From: an uncultured Lachnospiraceae bacterium
Lineage (GTDB): Bacteria; Bacillota; Clostridia; Lachnospirales; Lachnospiraceae
Direction of reading: 5' to 3'
Assembly: GCA_910577735.1 (NCBI GenBank)
Contig: CAJTOO010000009.1
Span: 98,142-162,141, forward strand
Length of the DNA: 64,000 nucleotides
The notes beneath the pieces are model-generated. The model had not been told where the DNA came from. It ran no database searches and saw only the letters and a program-made list of their open reading frames with translations. Below, piece after piece: positions 28,657-36,817 of this stretch. A program made the translations under genes and the position numbers. Numbering within the stretch: position 1 is the stretch's first letter; each line of letters starts with the position of its first letter.

Positions 28657-29300
28657 AAAAAATAATGGTAATGATTGCGGATGATCATAGTCTTATAAGA
28701 GAGGGACTTAAACAGTTATTAGAATTTGATGGAAGTATTGAGGTAGTTGCAGAAGCATCCAATGGTATTGAGTGTCTGGAAAAATTAAATAGTTTTTACC
28801 CTGATGTTTTATTATTGGATATTAATATGCCTGAGAAAAATGGAATAGAAGTGCTTAGGGAAATGAAAGCTGAAAATTCTCCAGTAAAAGTTTTAATATT
28901 GACTGTGCATAATGAATTAGAATACTTAATGAATGCTGTTGATATTGGTGTTGATGGTTATATATTAAAAGATTCAGAACTGGCAGAATTGAAGAGAGCT
29001 ATCAGTGCAGTGATTGATGGGGAAAATTATATTCAGCCTAGCCTGATTCCTGCATTGAATAACCAATTGGTAAACAGAGACATTGAAAAAGATAAAATAA
29101 ACTTATTAACAAACAGAGAATTGGAAGTCTTAGCTCAAGTAGCTAATGGGATGTTTAACAAAGAAATAGCAACAAATTTAAATATTAGTGAGAGAACTGT
29201 TAAAAATCATATTTCAAATATCTTTAAAAAAATTGATGTTTCTGATAGAACGCAGGCAGCAGTCTTTGCAATTAAAAATAATATTATAAAACTATATTAG
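28653..29300 (+). CDS. NarL/LuxR-type response regulator
   Basis: 215 residues, starting with GTG preceded by GGAGGTG. The receiver domain contains DD at 10-11, the phosphoacceptor Asp56 in LLLDINMP, and Lys near 106 (YILKDSE). The C-terminal LuxR helix-turn-helix reads LTNRELEVLAQVANGMFNKEIATNLNI then RTVKNHISNIFKKI. It is the cognate partner of the overlapping DegS-like kinase. The 369-bp gap after it holds the parS sites. Confidence 0.93.
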   Translation: MKKIMVMIADDHSLIREGLKQLLEFDGSIEVVAEASNGIECLEKLNSFYPDVLLLDINMPEKNGIEVLREMKAENSPVKVLILTVHNELEYLMNAVDIGVDGYILKDSELAELKRAISAVIDGENYIQPSLIPALNNQLVNRDIEKDKINLLTNRELEVLAQVANGMFNKEIATNLNISERTVKNHISNIFKKIDVSDRTQAAVFAIKNNIIKLY

Positions 29301-29304
29301 AACA

Positions 29305-29320
29305 TGTTTCACGTGAAACA
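29305..29320. promoter_or_regulatory. parS: parS centromere site 1
   Basis: TGTTTCACGTGAAACA is a perfect 16-bp palindrome identical to the bacterial parS consensus bound by ParB/Spo0J. It lies 5 bp after the response-regulator stop, about 1.5 kb before parA and 10 kb from oriC. Confidence 0.97.
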
Positions 29321-29354
29321 TTTAGTGATAAATTGAAATAGGAACACAAGATAA

Positions 29355-29370
29355 TGTTTCACGTGAAACA
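29355..29370. promoter_or_regulatory. parS: parS centromere site 2
   Basis: A second perfect TGTTTCACGTGAAACA, 50 bp (centre to centre) from the first. Two degenerate copies follow: 29391-29406 (13 of 16 matches) and 29426-29441 (12 of 16), both retaining the half GTGAAACA. The rest of the 29301-29669 gap is A/T-rich and non-coding. Confidence 0.97.
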
Positions 29371-29669
29371 AATCAACCAAGATATTGTGATATTTTCCGT
29401 GAAACATTCTATAAATAGGGTCATTTCTTTGTTGTGAAACATGCAAAATACAAGAAGAAGTTCTAAATTGCTCAACAGCAAAGGTTGTTTCGCAAAGAAC
29501 TTCTAATCTTGTATAACTCATATTATTTAGAAAGATTGTATAAGAAAATTATTAAGAATGGATATTGTTATGTATATGAAAACTTTTAAATTTTTTTAAT
29601 GAGATAACTGAATTGATTTATTTAGAATAAAACAATATTAAGAATGAAAAAGAAAGGATGGGGATATTT

Positions 29670-30650
29670 ATGAAAATTGGGATTTTAGGTGCGGGAGGAA
29701 TTGCTGGTGTTTTAGCGGAGACGATGAATAAGATGCCGGAAGTGGAATGTTATGGTGTGGCTTCCAGAAGTCTTGCTAAGGCACAGGCATTTGTGAAGGA
29801 ACATGGTTTTCAGAAAGCGTTTGGCTCTTATGAAGAAATGATGGAAGATTCGGAAGTGGAGTTGGTTTATATAGCAACGCCTCATTCCCATCATTATCAA
29901 CATATGAAAATGTGTCTGGAAGCAGGGAAGCATGTGCTTTGTGAAAAAGCATTTACTGTAAATGCCAGGCAGGCCGAAGAAATATTTACTTTGGCCAAAG
30001 AAAAAAATCTTCTTGTGACAGAGGCAATCTGGACGAGATATATGCCGTCAAGAAAGATGATTAATGATCTTTTGGAAGAGAAGATGATTGGTGATGTCCG
30101 GAAACTGACTGCAAATCTGGATTATTATATCTGTGAAAAAGACAGGATTATGAAACCGGAACTTGCTGGCGGAGCTTTGCTTGATGTTGGAGTATATCCG
30201 CTTAATTTTGCATGTATGAGTTTCGGAGATCAGATTTCAGGTATTAAGTCTGCTGTACAGATGACTGATACAGGAGTCGATGGAGAAAATGTGATGACAT
30301 TATTCTATGAGGACGGAAGAGTAGCTGTTTTGACTTCTGGCATTTATGGACTCTCTGACCGTCAGGGAATCTTTTATGGGTCAAAGGGATATATGGTGGT
30401 GGATAATGTCAATAATCCAATCGGTATTAAGGTTTATAATAAAGACAGAGAGCTGATAAAGGATATTCCGGTACCGGAGCAGATCAGTGGATATGAATAT
30501 GAAATATTAGAGACCATAGATTGTATTAAAAATGGAAAGCTGGAATGTTCATCAATGCCGCATGAAGATACCATTAAAATAATGAAGTTGATGGATGGAT
30601 TGAGAAAAGAATGGGGTTTGCAGTATCCTGATGAGATAGAAAGTCTGTAG
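29670..30650 (+). CDS. Gfo/Idh/MocA family oxidoreductase
   Basis: 326 residues from the ATG at 29670; an ATG four codons earlier is also possible. The N-terminal Rossmann domain begins IGILGAGGIAGVLAETM, and the substrate region includes ATPHSHHYQHMKMCLEAGKHVLCEK with the family's catalytic-region Lys in EKAF. The C-terminal domain carries GGALLDVGVYPLNFA. These enzymes oxidise sugars, inositols or related polyols with NAD(P). Members with this GGALLDVG-YP pattern resemble dimeric dihydrodiol/xylose dehydrogenases. Substrate not determinable. It stands alone between parS and parAB. Confidence 0.88.
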   Translation: MKIGILGAGGIAGVLAETMNKMPEVECYGVASRSLAKAQAFVKEHGFQKAFGSYEEMMEDSEVELVYIATPHSHHYQHMKMCLEAGKHVLCEKAFTVNARQAEEIFTLAKEKNLLVTEAIWTRYMPSRKMINDLLEEKMIGDVRKLTANLDYYICEKDRIMKPELAGGALLDVGVYPLNFACMSFGDQISGIKSAVQMTDTGVDGENVMTLFYEDGRVAVLTSGIYGLSDRQGIFYGSKGYMVVDNVNNPIGIKVYNKDRELIKDIPVPEQISGYEYEILETIDCIKNGKLECSSMPHEDTIKIMKLMDGLRKEWGLQYPDEIESL

Positions 30651-30807
30651 GTAGTACATTCTTTATAGAAATATCATTTTATTCCCTTAAATTTTGTGTA
30701 GATTCTCAGGAAGTTTAGTGATATAATCGTAAGCGGACACTAGAAAATGAGAAAAGCTTTCGGAGAGAAACGTTTTGTCAAAAATACAAAACGAAAGGTA
30801 AGAAACT

Positions 30808-31575
30808 ATGGGAAGAACAATTGCAATTGCAAACCAAAAGGGCGGTGTCGGCAAGACTACCACAGCCATTAATTTATCTGCTTCATTGGCAGCGAAAGGA
30901 AAGAAAGTATTGGTAATTGATGCTGATCCGCAGGGTAATACGACCAGCGGTTTTGGCGTAGAAAAGAATGATTTGGATAACACAATTTATGAGCTGATTC
31001 TGAGTGAATGTTCCATCAATGAATGTATTTTACATGATGTGATACCTGGTGTTTCCATAATACCATCAAATGTAAATCTGGCAGCAGCAGAGATAGAGTT
31101 AATTGGTGTCGATAAGAAAGAATACATATTAAAAAATGAGATTGACTGGGTTAAGGACAAATATGATTTTATTATGATTGATTGTCCTCCTTCCCTGAAT
31201 CTTCTTACAATTAATTCCATGACTATGGCAGACACAGTGCTGGTTCCTATCCAATGTGAATATTATGCGCTGGAAGGACTCAGTCAGTTGATACATACTG
31301 TTAATCTTGTGAAAGAGAGATTAAATCCGGAACTGGACATGGAGGGTGTTGTCTTTACTATGTATGATTCCAGAACAAATCTTTCCATGCAAGTGGTAGA
31401 AAATGTTAAAAATCATTTGAAACAGAATGTGTATAATACTGTTATACCCAGAAATATCAGATTAGCGGAAGCACCCAGTTATGGAATGCCAATCAATATG
31501 TATGATCCGAGATCAGCAGGTGCGGAAGCATATATGTTACTGGCGGAAGAAGTGATCAATAGAAAGGGCGTATAG
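30808..31575 (+). CDS. parA: Chromosome-partitioning ATPase ParA/Soj
   Basis: 255 residues. The deviant Walker A motif is QKGGVGKTTTAINLSASLA, followed by VLVIDADPQGN and MIDCPPSLNLLT (Walker B). There is no N-terminal DNA-binding extension, as in chromosomal Soj. It works with ParB on parS to segregate origins and regulates DnaA in relatives. A TATAAT at 30722-30727 is a likely -10 element; no good -35 accompanies it. It ends 2 bp before parB. Confidence 0.96.
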   Translation: MGRTIAIANQKGGVGKTTTAINLSASLAAKGKKVLVIDADPQGNTTSGFGVEKNDLDNTIYELILSECSINECILHDVIPGVSIIPSNVNLAAAEIELIGVDKKEYILKNEIDWVKDKYDFIMIDCPPSLNLLTINSMTMADTVLVPIQCEYYALEGLSQLIHTVNLVKERLNPELDMEGVVFTMYDSRTNLSMQVVENVKNHLKQNVYNTVIPRNIRLAEAPSYGMPINMYDPRSAGAEAYMLLAEEVINRKGV

Positions 31576-31577
31576 AT

Positions 31578-32477
31578 ATGGCGGCAAAAGGGGCAAGGGG
31601 TTTAGGAAAAGGATTGGACTTATTGATTCCGGCAGCAGCTCAGAAGGCGGATTCTGTAAAGAGTGAGGAAAAGGTTGAGAGCAGCAGTGCGCAGGAGACT
31701 TTAGTTAAAATCACAAAAGTAGAGCCCAACAGAGAGCAGCCGAGAAAAAATTTCGATGAGGATGCTCTACAGGAATTGGCGGATTCTATCAAGCAGTTTG
31801 GCCTTTTACAGCCGATTTTGGTTCAGGACAGAAAGACCCATTATGAGATTATCGCCGGTGAACGCCGCTGGCGTGCTGCAAAGCTTGCAGGCCTTAAAGA
31901 AGTGCCGGTCATTATCCGTGATTATACGGAACAGGAGATTGTAGAAATTTCCCTGATTGAAAATATTCAAAGGGAAGATTTAAACCCGATTGAAGAGGCG
32001 CAGGCTTATAAGAAACTTCTGACGGAGTTTAATTTAAAACAGGATGAAGTGGCAGAGCGTGTGTCTAAGAGCAGAACGGCAGTTACCAATTCCATGCGTC
32101 TTTTGAAATTGTGTGATGAAGTACAGCAGATGATCATAGACGATATGATTTCCACGGGACATGCCAGGGCGTTGATTTCGATTGAAGATCCGGAACAGCA
32201 GTATACGATTGCACAGAGAGTATTTGATGAAAAACTCAGTGTCCGTGATGTAGAAAAATTGGTAAAAGATTTAAATAAACCGCAGAAGCCCAAAAAGGAA
32301 GTTGTAGAAGACAAGAGCCTGGATATTATTTATCAGGATGTGGAGGAAAAATTAAAGCAGTCTTTGGGTACGAAAGTATCTATCGCTTCCAAAGGTAATG
32401 GTGCCGGGAAACTTGAAATAGAGTTTTATACGCATGATGATCTGGATAAGATAATTGAACTGTTGACTCGTAAATAA
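31578..32477 (+). CDS. parB: Chromosome-partitioning protein ParB/Spo0J
   Basis: 299 residues starting GARGLGKGLDLLIP, the Soj-interacting N-terminal motif. The CTP-binding ParB domain has PREQ-type NREQPRKNFDEDAL, GLLQPILV and AGERRWRAAKLAG. Next come ENIQREDLNPIEEAQAY and the helix-turn-helix QDEVAERVSKSRTAVTNSMRLL that reads parS, then the C-terminal dimerisation region. It clamps around DNA from the parS sites 2.2 kb upstream. It forms an operon with parA and probably continues into the DUF4446 gene. Confidence 0.96.
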   Translation: MAAKGARGLGKGLDLLIPAAAQKADSVKSEEKVESSSAQETLVKITKVEPNREQPRKNFDEDALQELADSIKQFGLLQPILVQDRKTHYEIIAGERRWRAAKLAGLKEVPVIIRDYTEQEIVEISLIENIQREDLNPIEEAQAYKKLLTEFNLKQDEVAERVSKSRTAVTNSMRLLKLCDEVQQMIIDDMISTGHARALISIEDPEQQYTIAQRVFDEKLSVRDVEKLVKDLNKPQKPKKEVVEDKSLDIIYQDVEEKLKQSLGTKVSIASKGNGAGKLEIEFYTHDDLDKIIELLTRK

Positions 32478-32499
32478 GCGGCAGAAAGGCAAAAGATAA

Positions 32500-33009
32500 A
32501 TGAATTTTAATTTACTAAACGAGATGGGACTTGGCAACTTTGATCTGACCTATTTATTTATAGGTATGATTGTATTGATTATAATCCTGTTTATCATTAT
32601 GATTGCACAGTCTGTAAAATTGAGTAAATTGTCTAAGAAATATAAGAAGTTCATGGGAGGCAAAAATGCAAAGAGTCTGGAAAAAGATATCATGGGACTC
32701 TATGAGGATAATAAGTTCTTAAAGACCTCTATGGATAAGAATAAAAAAGATATCCAGACATTATATAGAAAATTCGGGGGTGCATTTCAGAAAGTCGGCA
32801 TTGTGAAATACGATGCTTTCAACCAAATGGGCGGGCAGCTTAGTTTTTCTCTTGCTTTATTAAATGAGAATGACAATGGGTTTATCTTGAATTCTGTCCA
32901 TAGCACAGAAGGCTGTTATTCTTACACGAAAGAAATTAAAGGCGGTCTGTGTGATATATCATTAGGCGATGAAGAAAAGCAAGCCCTGGATATTGCCATG
33001 GATTTATAA
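32500..33009 (+). CDS. DUF4446 family protein
   Basis: 169 residues: one N-terminal membrane helix (about 18-42), a coiled-coil linker and a C-terminal DUF4446 domain (VGIVKYDAFNQMGGQLSFSLALLNENDNGFILNSVH). The family is widespread in Clostridia and Bacilli, usually directly after parB, and has no assigned function. It may link chromosome segregation with the membrane, but that is inference from position. It follows parB by 22 bp. Confidence 0.85.
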   Translation: MNFNLLNEMGLGNFDLTYLFIGMIVLIIILFIIMIAQSVKLSKLSKKYKKFMGGKNAKSLEKDIMGLYEDNKFLKTSMDKNKKDIQTLYRKFGGAFQKVGIVKYDAFNQMGGQLSFSLALLNENDNGFILNSVHSTEGCYSYTKEIKGGLCDISLGDEEKQALDIAMDL

Positions 33010-33034
33010 AAACAAACGAAAATATGGGGAAAAG

Positions 33035-34081
33035 ATGAAACTCTGCAAAGTTGATGAACTGACAGGGAAAGAGACTCTGGCTAAAGATGTTTTCACTATT
33101 GAATATAAGATACTCCTATCCGAAGGAACAGTTCTTAAGCATGAGTATATTCAAAAACTTAAGGAGCTGAATGTCCGTCAGGTATATATTAAAGAGGAAG
33201 GTCCTGATACCAAGACGGTAATGATTCTGAAGGAAGATGTGGAGGAGCTATTTAAATCTAAAGTGAAGAGTATTCTTGAGAAACATACCTACAGTCATAA
33301 TACTAAATTGGTGGAGTTGTGTGAAACAGCAGATTATATTATTACGAATATTCTCGAAGAAGAAGAAGTGGTAGAAAAAATTTATGATATCAAAGAGAGA
33401 AGCTCAGATATCTATGAGCATTCAATCAATATGTGCAGCCTGGCAACAATTGTGGCACTCAAGATGGGGCTTTCTCAGGAAACAGTGCATGACATAGGAG
33501 TCAGCTGTCTTCTCCATGATCTGGGGCTTAGATATCTGGCAATCGATTATGATGATCAGGAATTATCAGAGCTTTCAGAGAGAGAATATGCAGAATTTAA
33601 AAAGCATCCCGTCTATGCATATTCAGCCCTTCGCGATGAGACCTGGATATCCAATGAAAGTAAAAATATGATTCTATACCATCACGAACGGCTGGATGGA
33701 TCCGGTTATCCGTTGAAGGCCACGGATATTACAAAAGAATGCCGTATTATTCAGATTTGTGATGCATTTGATGAGATGATCTGCGGCATTGGATGTAAAC
33801 GGAAGAAAGTATATGAAGCAGTAGAATATTTAAAGAGAAATAAAGATATTAAGTTTGACGGCAGAATTGTCGATATCTTTCTGGAGTTTACGGCGGTATA
33901 TCCCGCCGGCACTATCGTAAAGACAAATGAGGGGGAAACCGGTGTTGTACTTTATCAGAATAAACAGTTCCCTGACAGACCGGTAATCCGTATTACAAAA
34001 GACAGAAACGGGATTGCGGTCGATAAGGTAAAAGATTTATCTGAGATTAATCATGTGTACGTTGAGGAAGTTATTGAATAA
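33035..34081 (+). CDS. HD-GYP domain protein
   Basis: 348 residues from the ATG at 33035 (GGGGAAAAG just upstream); a longer frame overlapping DUF4446 is less likely. The N-terminal 90 residues resemble the DUF3391-like cap seen before HD-GYP domains. The HD-GYP domain shows EHSINMCSLA, LLHDLGLRYL, FKKHPVYAY, YHHERLDGSGYP and CDAFDEM. HD-GYP proteins hydrolyse cyclic di-GMP or related dinucleotides, and the key His, Asp and GYP residues are present. It lies between DUF4446 and serS. Confidence 0.88.
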   Translation: MKLCKVDELTGKETLAKDVFTIEYKILLSEGTVLKHEYIQKLKELNVRQVYIKEEGPDTKTVMILKEDVEELFKSKVKSILEKHTYSHNTKLVELCETADYIITNILEEEEVVEKIYDIKERSSDIYEHSINMCSLATIVALKMGLSQETVHDIGVSCLLHDLGLRYLAIDYDDQELSELSEREYAEFKKHPVYAYSALRDETWISNESKNMILYHHERLDGSGYPLKATDITKECRIIQICDAFDEMICGIGCKRKKVYEAVEYLKRNKDIKFDGRIVDIFLEFTAVYPAGTIVKTNEGETGVVLYQNKQFPDRPVIRITKDRNGIAVDKVKDLSEINHVYVEEVIE

Positions 34082-34137
34082 TTTATATTATGCCGTGTAA
34101 GGTTTTGCATGGCAGATAGAAAGGATATGGACTTACT

Positions 34138-35415
34138 ATGATAGACATCAAATTTTTAAGAGAAAATCCTGAAGCGGTTAAGGAGAATATCAGGAAAAAA
34201 TTTCAGGATCAGAAACTCGGTCTGGTGGATGAAGTCATTGCGTTGGATGCCGAGGTCAGGGCAGCCCAGCAGGAAGCAGACGATATTCGTGCGAAAAGAA
34301 ATAAAATCTCCAAAGAAATTGGCGCTTTGATGGGGCAGGGTAAGAAGGAAGAAGCAGAAGCAAAGAAAGCAGAAGTAGCAGCCAATGCAAAAAGACTTGC
34401 CGAGCTGGAAGAAAAAGAAAATGAACTGCGTGAAAAGATCAAAAAAGATATGATGACAATTCCCAATATCATTGATCCTTCTGTGCCTCTCGGAAAAGAT
34501 GATACGGAGAACGTTGAAATACAAAAATATGGGGAACCTGTAGTACCGGACTTTGAAATTCCTTATCATACGGAAATCATGGAGCGGTTTCATGGAATTG
34601 ATATGGATGCTGCCGGACGTGTGGCAGGCAATGGTTTTTATTACCTGATGGGTGATATTGCCAGATTACATTCTGCAGTAATCGCGTATGCGAGAGATTT
34701 TATGATTGGCCGGGGATTTACTTATTGTGTGCCGCCTTTCATGATCAGAAGCGCTGTGGTAGATGGTGTTATGAGTTTTGCAGAAATGGATGCCATGATG
34801 TATAAGATTGAGGGTGAGGATTTATACTTAATAGGAACATCAGAACATTCTATGATTGGTAAATTTATTGACCAGATTATTCCGGAGGAGGAGCTTCCTC
34901 ATACACTTACCAGCTACTCCCCTTGTTTCCGTAAGGAGAAAGGAGCGCATGGTATTGAGGAGAGAGGTGTATACCGGATTCATCAGTTTGAGAAGCAGGA
35001 GATGATCGTGGTATGTAAGCCGGAAGAATCTCCTATGTGGTTTGAAAAATTATGGCAGAATACTGTAGATTTATTCCGTTCTATGGATATTCCTGTCAGA
35101 ACGATTGAGTGTTGTTCCGGTGATCTGGCTGATCTGAAAGTGAAGTCTTATGATGTAGAAGCCTGGTCTCCAAGACAGCAGAAGTACTTTGAAGTGGGAA
35201 GCTGCTCTAATTTAGGAGATGCTCAGGCGAGAAGATTGCGTATCCGTATCAATAGCAAGGATGGCAAATATTTTGCACATACTTTAAATAATACGGTGGT
35301 TGCTCCACCCAGAATGTTGATTGCATTTTTGGAAAATAATCTGCAGGCTGATGGTTCTGTCCGGATTCCTGAAGTGCTTCGTCCCTATATGGGCGGCATG
35401 ACAGAAATCAGATAG
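34138..35415 (+). CDS. serS: Seryl-tRNA synthetase
   Basis: 425 residues. The N-terminal long antiparallel coiled coil (about 30-105) grips the tRNA-Ser long variable arm. The class II catalytic core includes motif 2 (FRKEKGAHG...RGVYRIHQFEKQEM) and motif 3 (NNTVVAPPRMLIAFLEN). Serine recognition TSEH and VEAWSPRQ are also present. There is no T-box leader in the 56 bp upstream. It is followed closely by a DUF3881 gene. Confidence 0.97.
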   Translation: MIDIKFLRENPEAVKENIRKKFQDQKLGLVDEVIALDAEVRAAQQEADDIRAKRNKISKEIGALMGQGKKEEAEAKKAEVAANAKRLAELEEKENELREKIKKDMMTIPNIIDPSVPLGKDDTENVEIQKYGEPVVPDFEIPYHTEIMERFHGIDMDAAGRVAGNGFYYLMGDIARLHSAVIAYARDFMIGRGFTYCVPPFMIRSAVVDGVMSFAEMDAMMYKIEGEDLYLIGTSEHSMIGKFIDQIIPEEELPHTLTSYSPCFRKEKGAHGIEERGVYRIHQFEKQEMIVVCKPEESPMWFEKLWQNTVDLFRSMDIPVRTIECCSGDLADLKVKSYDVEAWSPRQQKYFEVGSCSNLGDAQARRLRIRINSKDGKYFAHTLNNTVVAPPRMLIAFLENNLQADGSVRIPEVLRPYMGGMTEIR

Positions 35416-35446
35416 GATTTCAGGCTGTCCGGAGGAGGTGAGATCT

Positions 35447-36328
35447 TTGCATAAATATATGCGGGCTATTGGTTTTAGTGAATTGACTGACAGACGTAAA
35501 GAGCAGAAGCTGATTACGGATATCGTAGTGAATGCGACGCACCGTGCTTATACATCTAACGGAGAAGAGACCATACTTGCAGAATTTTGTGAGGATTTTG
35601 CACAGAATATTGGAATTGCCGTCTGCGGTGAGTTTGATGCAGAGGATAAATTCACTTACGATTATTTTTATCCATATCTGCGGGGAACAGGGATTAGTTC
35701 TTATGAAGACGTGTCTGTTGAACGTCATGCAGATAAGGAGTCCTATGCAGGAATCTGTGATGATATAAAGGTCGGCGTCAGTCTGATATTTTACCTGCAG
35801 AATATTGTTCCTTATGTAAAGGCACAGCATATGGATATGTTACCGGTAAGAGGAACAACTTTAACGTTGTCAGGATTGTCAATTAGTGGTAATATAATAT
35901 TACCGATTGATAAAGATGAGGGTGAAAAACAAAGAATACAGAAGGCGTCATTAAGTCGTAATAAATTGATTGCTGCAGCCCGTAAGGGAGACGAAGAGGC
36001 AATTGAGAGTCTGACTTTAGAGGATATGGATTTATATACTTCCATATCCAGAAAGATACTGACAGAAGACGTCTTCACATTGGTAGATACTTATTTCATG
36101 CCTTATGGTGTAGAGTGTGACCAATATTCTGTGCTGGGAGAGATTTTAGATATTTCCCTGCAGGTCAACAGAATCACCAAAGAAGAGATTTATGTGATGC
36201 GGATTAACTGCAATGATTTAGAATTTGATATCTGTATCAATAAGAAAGATTTATATGGAGAGCCACAGATTGGCCGTAGATTTAAAGGGGTCATCTGGAT
36301 GCAGGGATATATCAATTATCCATTGTGA
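35447..36328 (+). CDS. DUF3881 family protein
   Basis: 293 residues. The start was set at TTG 35447 because GGAGGAGG lies 8 bp upstream; an in-frame GTG at 35438 overlaps that site and an ATG at 35459 is 12 bp farther. It matches the DUF3881 family found mainly in Lachnospiraceae: MRAIGFSELTDRRKEQKLI at the N-terminus, a mixed alpha/beta body, and GRRFKGVIWMQGYI at the end. No catalytic motif is evident and the function is unknown. Possibly cotranscribed with serS. Confidence 0.8.
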   Translation: MHKYMRAIGFSELTDRRKEQKLITDIVVNATHRAYTSNGEETILAEFCEDFAQNIGIAVCGEFDAEDKFTYDYFYPYLRGTGISSYEDVSVERHADKESYAGICDDIKVGVSLIFYLQNIVPYVKAQHMDMLPVRGTTLTLSGLSISGNIILPIDKDEGEKQRIQKASLSRNKLIAAARKGDEEAIESLTLEDMDLYTSISRKILTEDVFTLVDTYFMPYGVECDQYSVLGEILDISLQVNRITKEEIYVMRINCNDLEFDICINKKDLYGEPQIGRRFKGVIWMQGYINYPL

Positions 36329-36358
36329 TTAGGTTTTCTCTTATAAATAAATTTATAT

Positions 36359-36398
36359 GTCGCTATAGCTCAGCAGGACAGAGCGACCGCCTCCTAAG
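36359..36398 (+). pseudogene. tRNA-Arg(CCU) relic 1: 5' half only
   Basis: The sequence reproduces a tRNA 5' half: GTCGCTA acceptor strand, D-arm AGCTCAGCAGGACAGAGC and an anticodon arm with loop CTCCTAA. It departs from tRNA immediately after CCTCCTAAG (36398). No T-arm or matching 3' acceptor (TAGCGAC) follows. It shares the AGAGCGACCGCCTCCTAAG block with relic 2, so the break falls at the anticodon loop. Probably a recombination scar from an earlier element. Confidence 0.65.
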
Positions 36399-36461
36399 AG
36401 AACCTACAACGGAAACTTTTTGGAGGACATGAGGTAGTAAGTCACACACAATTTTATACAC

Positions 36462-36530
36462 GTTTCCGTAGCTCAGATGGATAGAGCGACCGCCTCCTAA
36501 GCGGCAGATTGTTCGATTCCTTCGAGCAAT
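36462..36530 (+). pseudogene. tRNA-Arg(CCU) relic 2: degenerate 3' half
   Basis: GTTTCCG acceptor strand, D-arm and an anticodon arm (GCGACCGCCTCCTAAGCGGC, loop CTCCTAA) look normal. The T-arm is broken: of five expected pairs around TTCGATT only about three form. No CGGAAAC 3' acceptor strand follows. The missing CGGAAAC occurs instead 46 bp upstream (36410-36416), between the two relics. It is unlikely to give a functional tRNA. Confidence 0.6.
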
Positions 36531-36554
36531 GAAAATTGCATAAATTTTAAAAAT

Positions 36555-36631
36555 GTCTCAGTAGCTCAGCTGGATAGAGCACACGCCTCCTAAGCGTGGG
36601 GTCGGAGGTTCAAATCCTCTCTGGGACGCCA
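36555..36631 (+). tRNA. tRNA-Arg, anticodon CCU
   Basis: A complete cloverleaf with encoded CCA at 36629-36631. The acceptor GTCTCAG pairs with CTGGGAC, and the D-arm is AGCTCAGCTGGATAGAGC. The anticodon stem is CACGC/GCGTG with loop CTCCTAA (anticodon CCT), and the T-arm is GGAGG-TTCAAAT-CCTCT. It is the chromosomal gene beside which the ICE integrase lies, so its 3' end is the probable attachment site. Confidence 0.95.
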
Positions 36632-36639
36632 GAAAGCAC

Positions 36640-36676
36640 CGCTGCAAGCCTTTTTTCAGGGTTTGCAGCGTTTTTT
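36640..36676 (+). terminator. Terminator downstream of tRNA-Arg
   Basis: CGCTGCAAGCC (36640-36650) pairs with GGTTTGCAGCG (36660-36670), an 11-position stem with one wobble, followed by TTTTTT (36671-36676). A second hairpin (TCCCGGTAA 36688-36696 with TTACCGGGA 36708-36716) follows at once. They end the tRNA transcript; the second may already belong to the ICE. Confidence 0.85.
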
Positions 36677-36742
36677 GTTCCTCCTTCTCCCGGTAATTTC
36701 GCTTCTGTTACCGGGAAATTTTTATACGCCGCATGATGTATA

Positions 36743-36803
36743 TTTGCTAATTGGACTCGAACGCTTTTCAGAAATTTGCTAAGAAAATTCTGCGTTTTGC
36801 TAA
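36743..36803. repeat. Three TTTGCTAA direct repeats (candidate Int arm-type sites)
   Basis: TTTGCTAA occurs at 36743-36750, 36775-36782 and 36796-36803; the first and third extend to TTTGCTAATT. They lie between the integrase stop (36818) and the tRNA-Arg, where tyrosine integrases of the Tn916/lambda type bind with their N-terminal arm-binding domain. Function inferred from position and repetition. Confidence 0.6.
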
Positions 36804-36817
36804 TTCGATTTTTTGGA

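Noticed and set aside
29309..29521. Minus-strand 70-codon frame over the parS region
   Set aside because: It runs through the parS palindromes and has no ribosome site.
34082..34137. T-box riboswitch before serS
   Set aside because: The 56-bp gap to the HD-GYP gene is too short and has no T-box sequence or stem.
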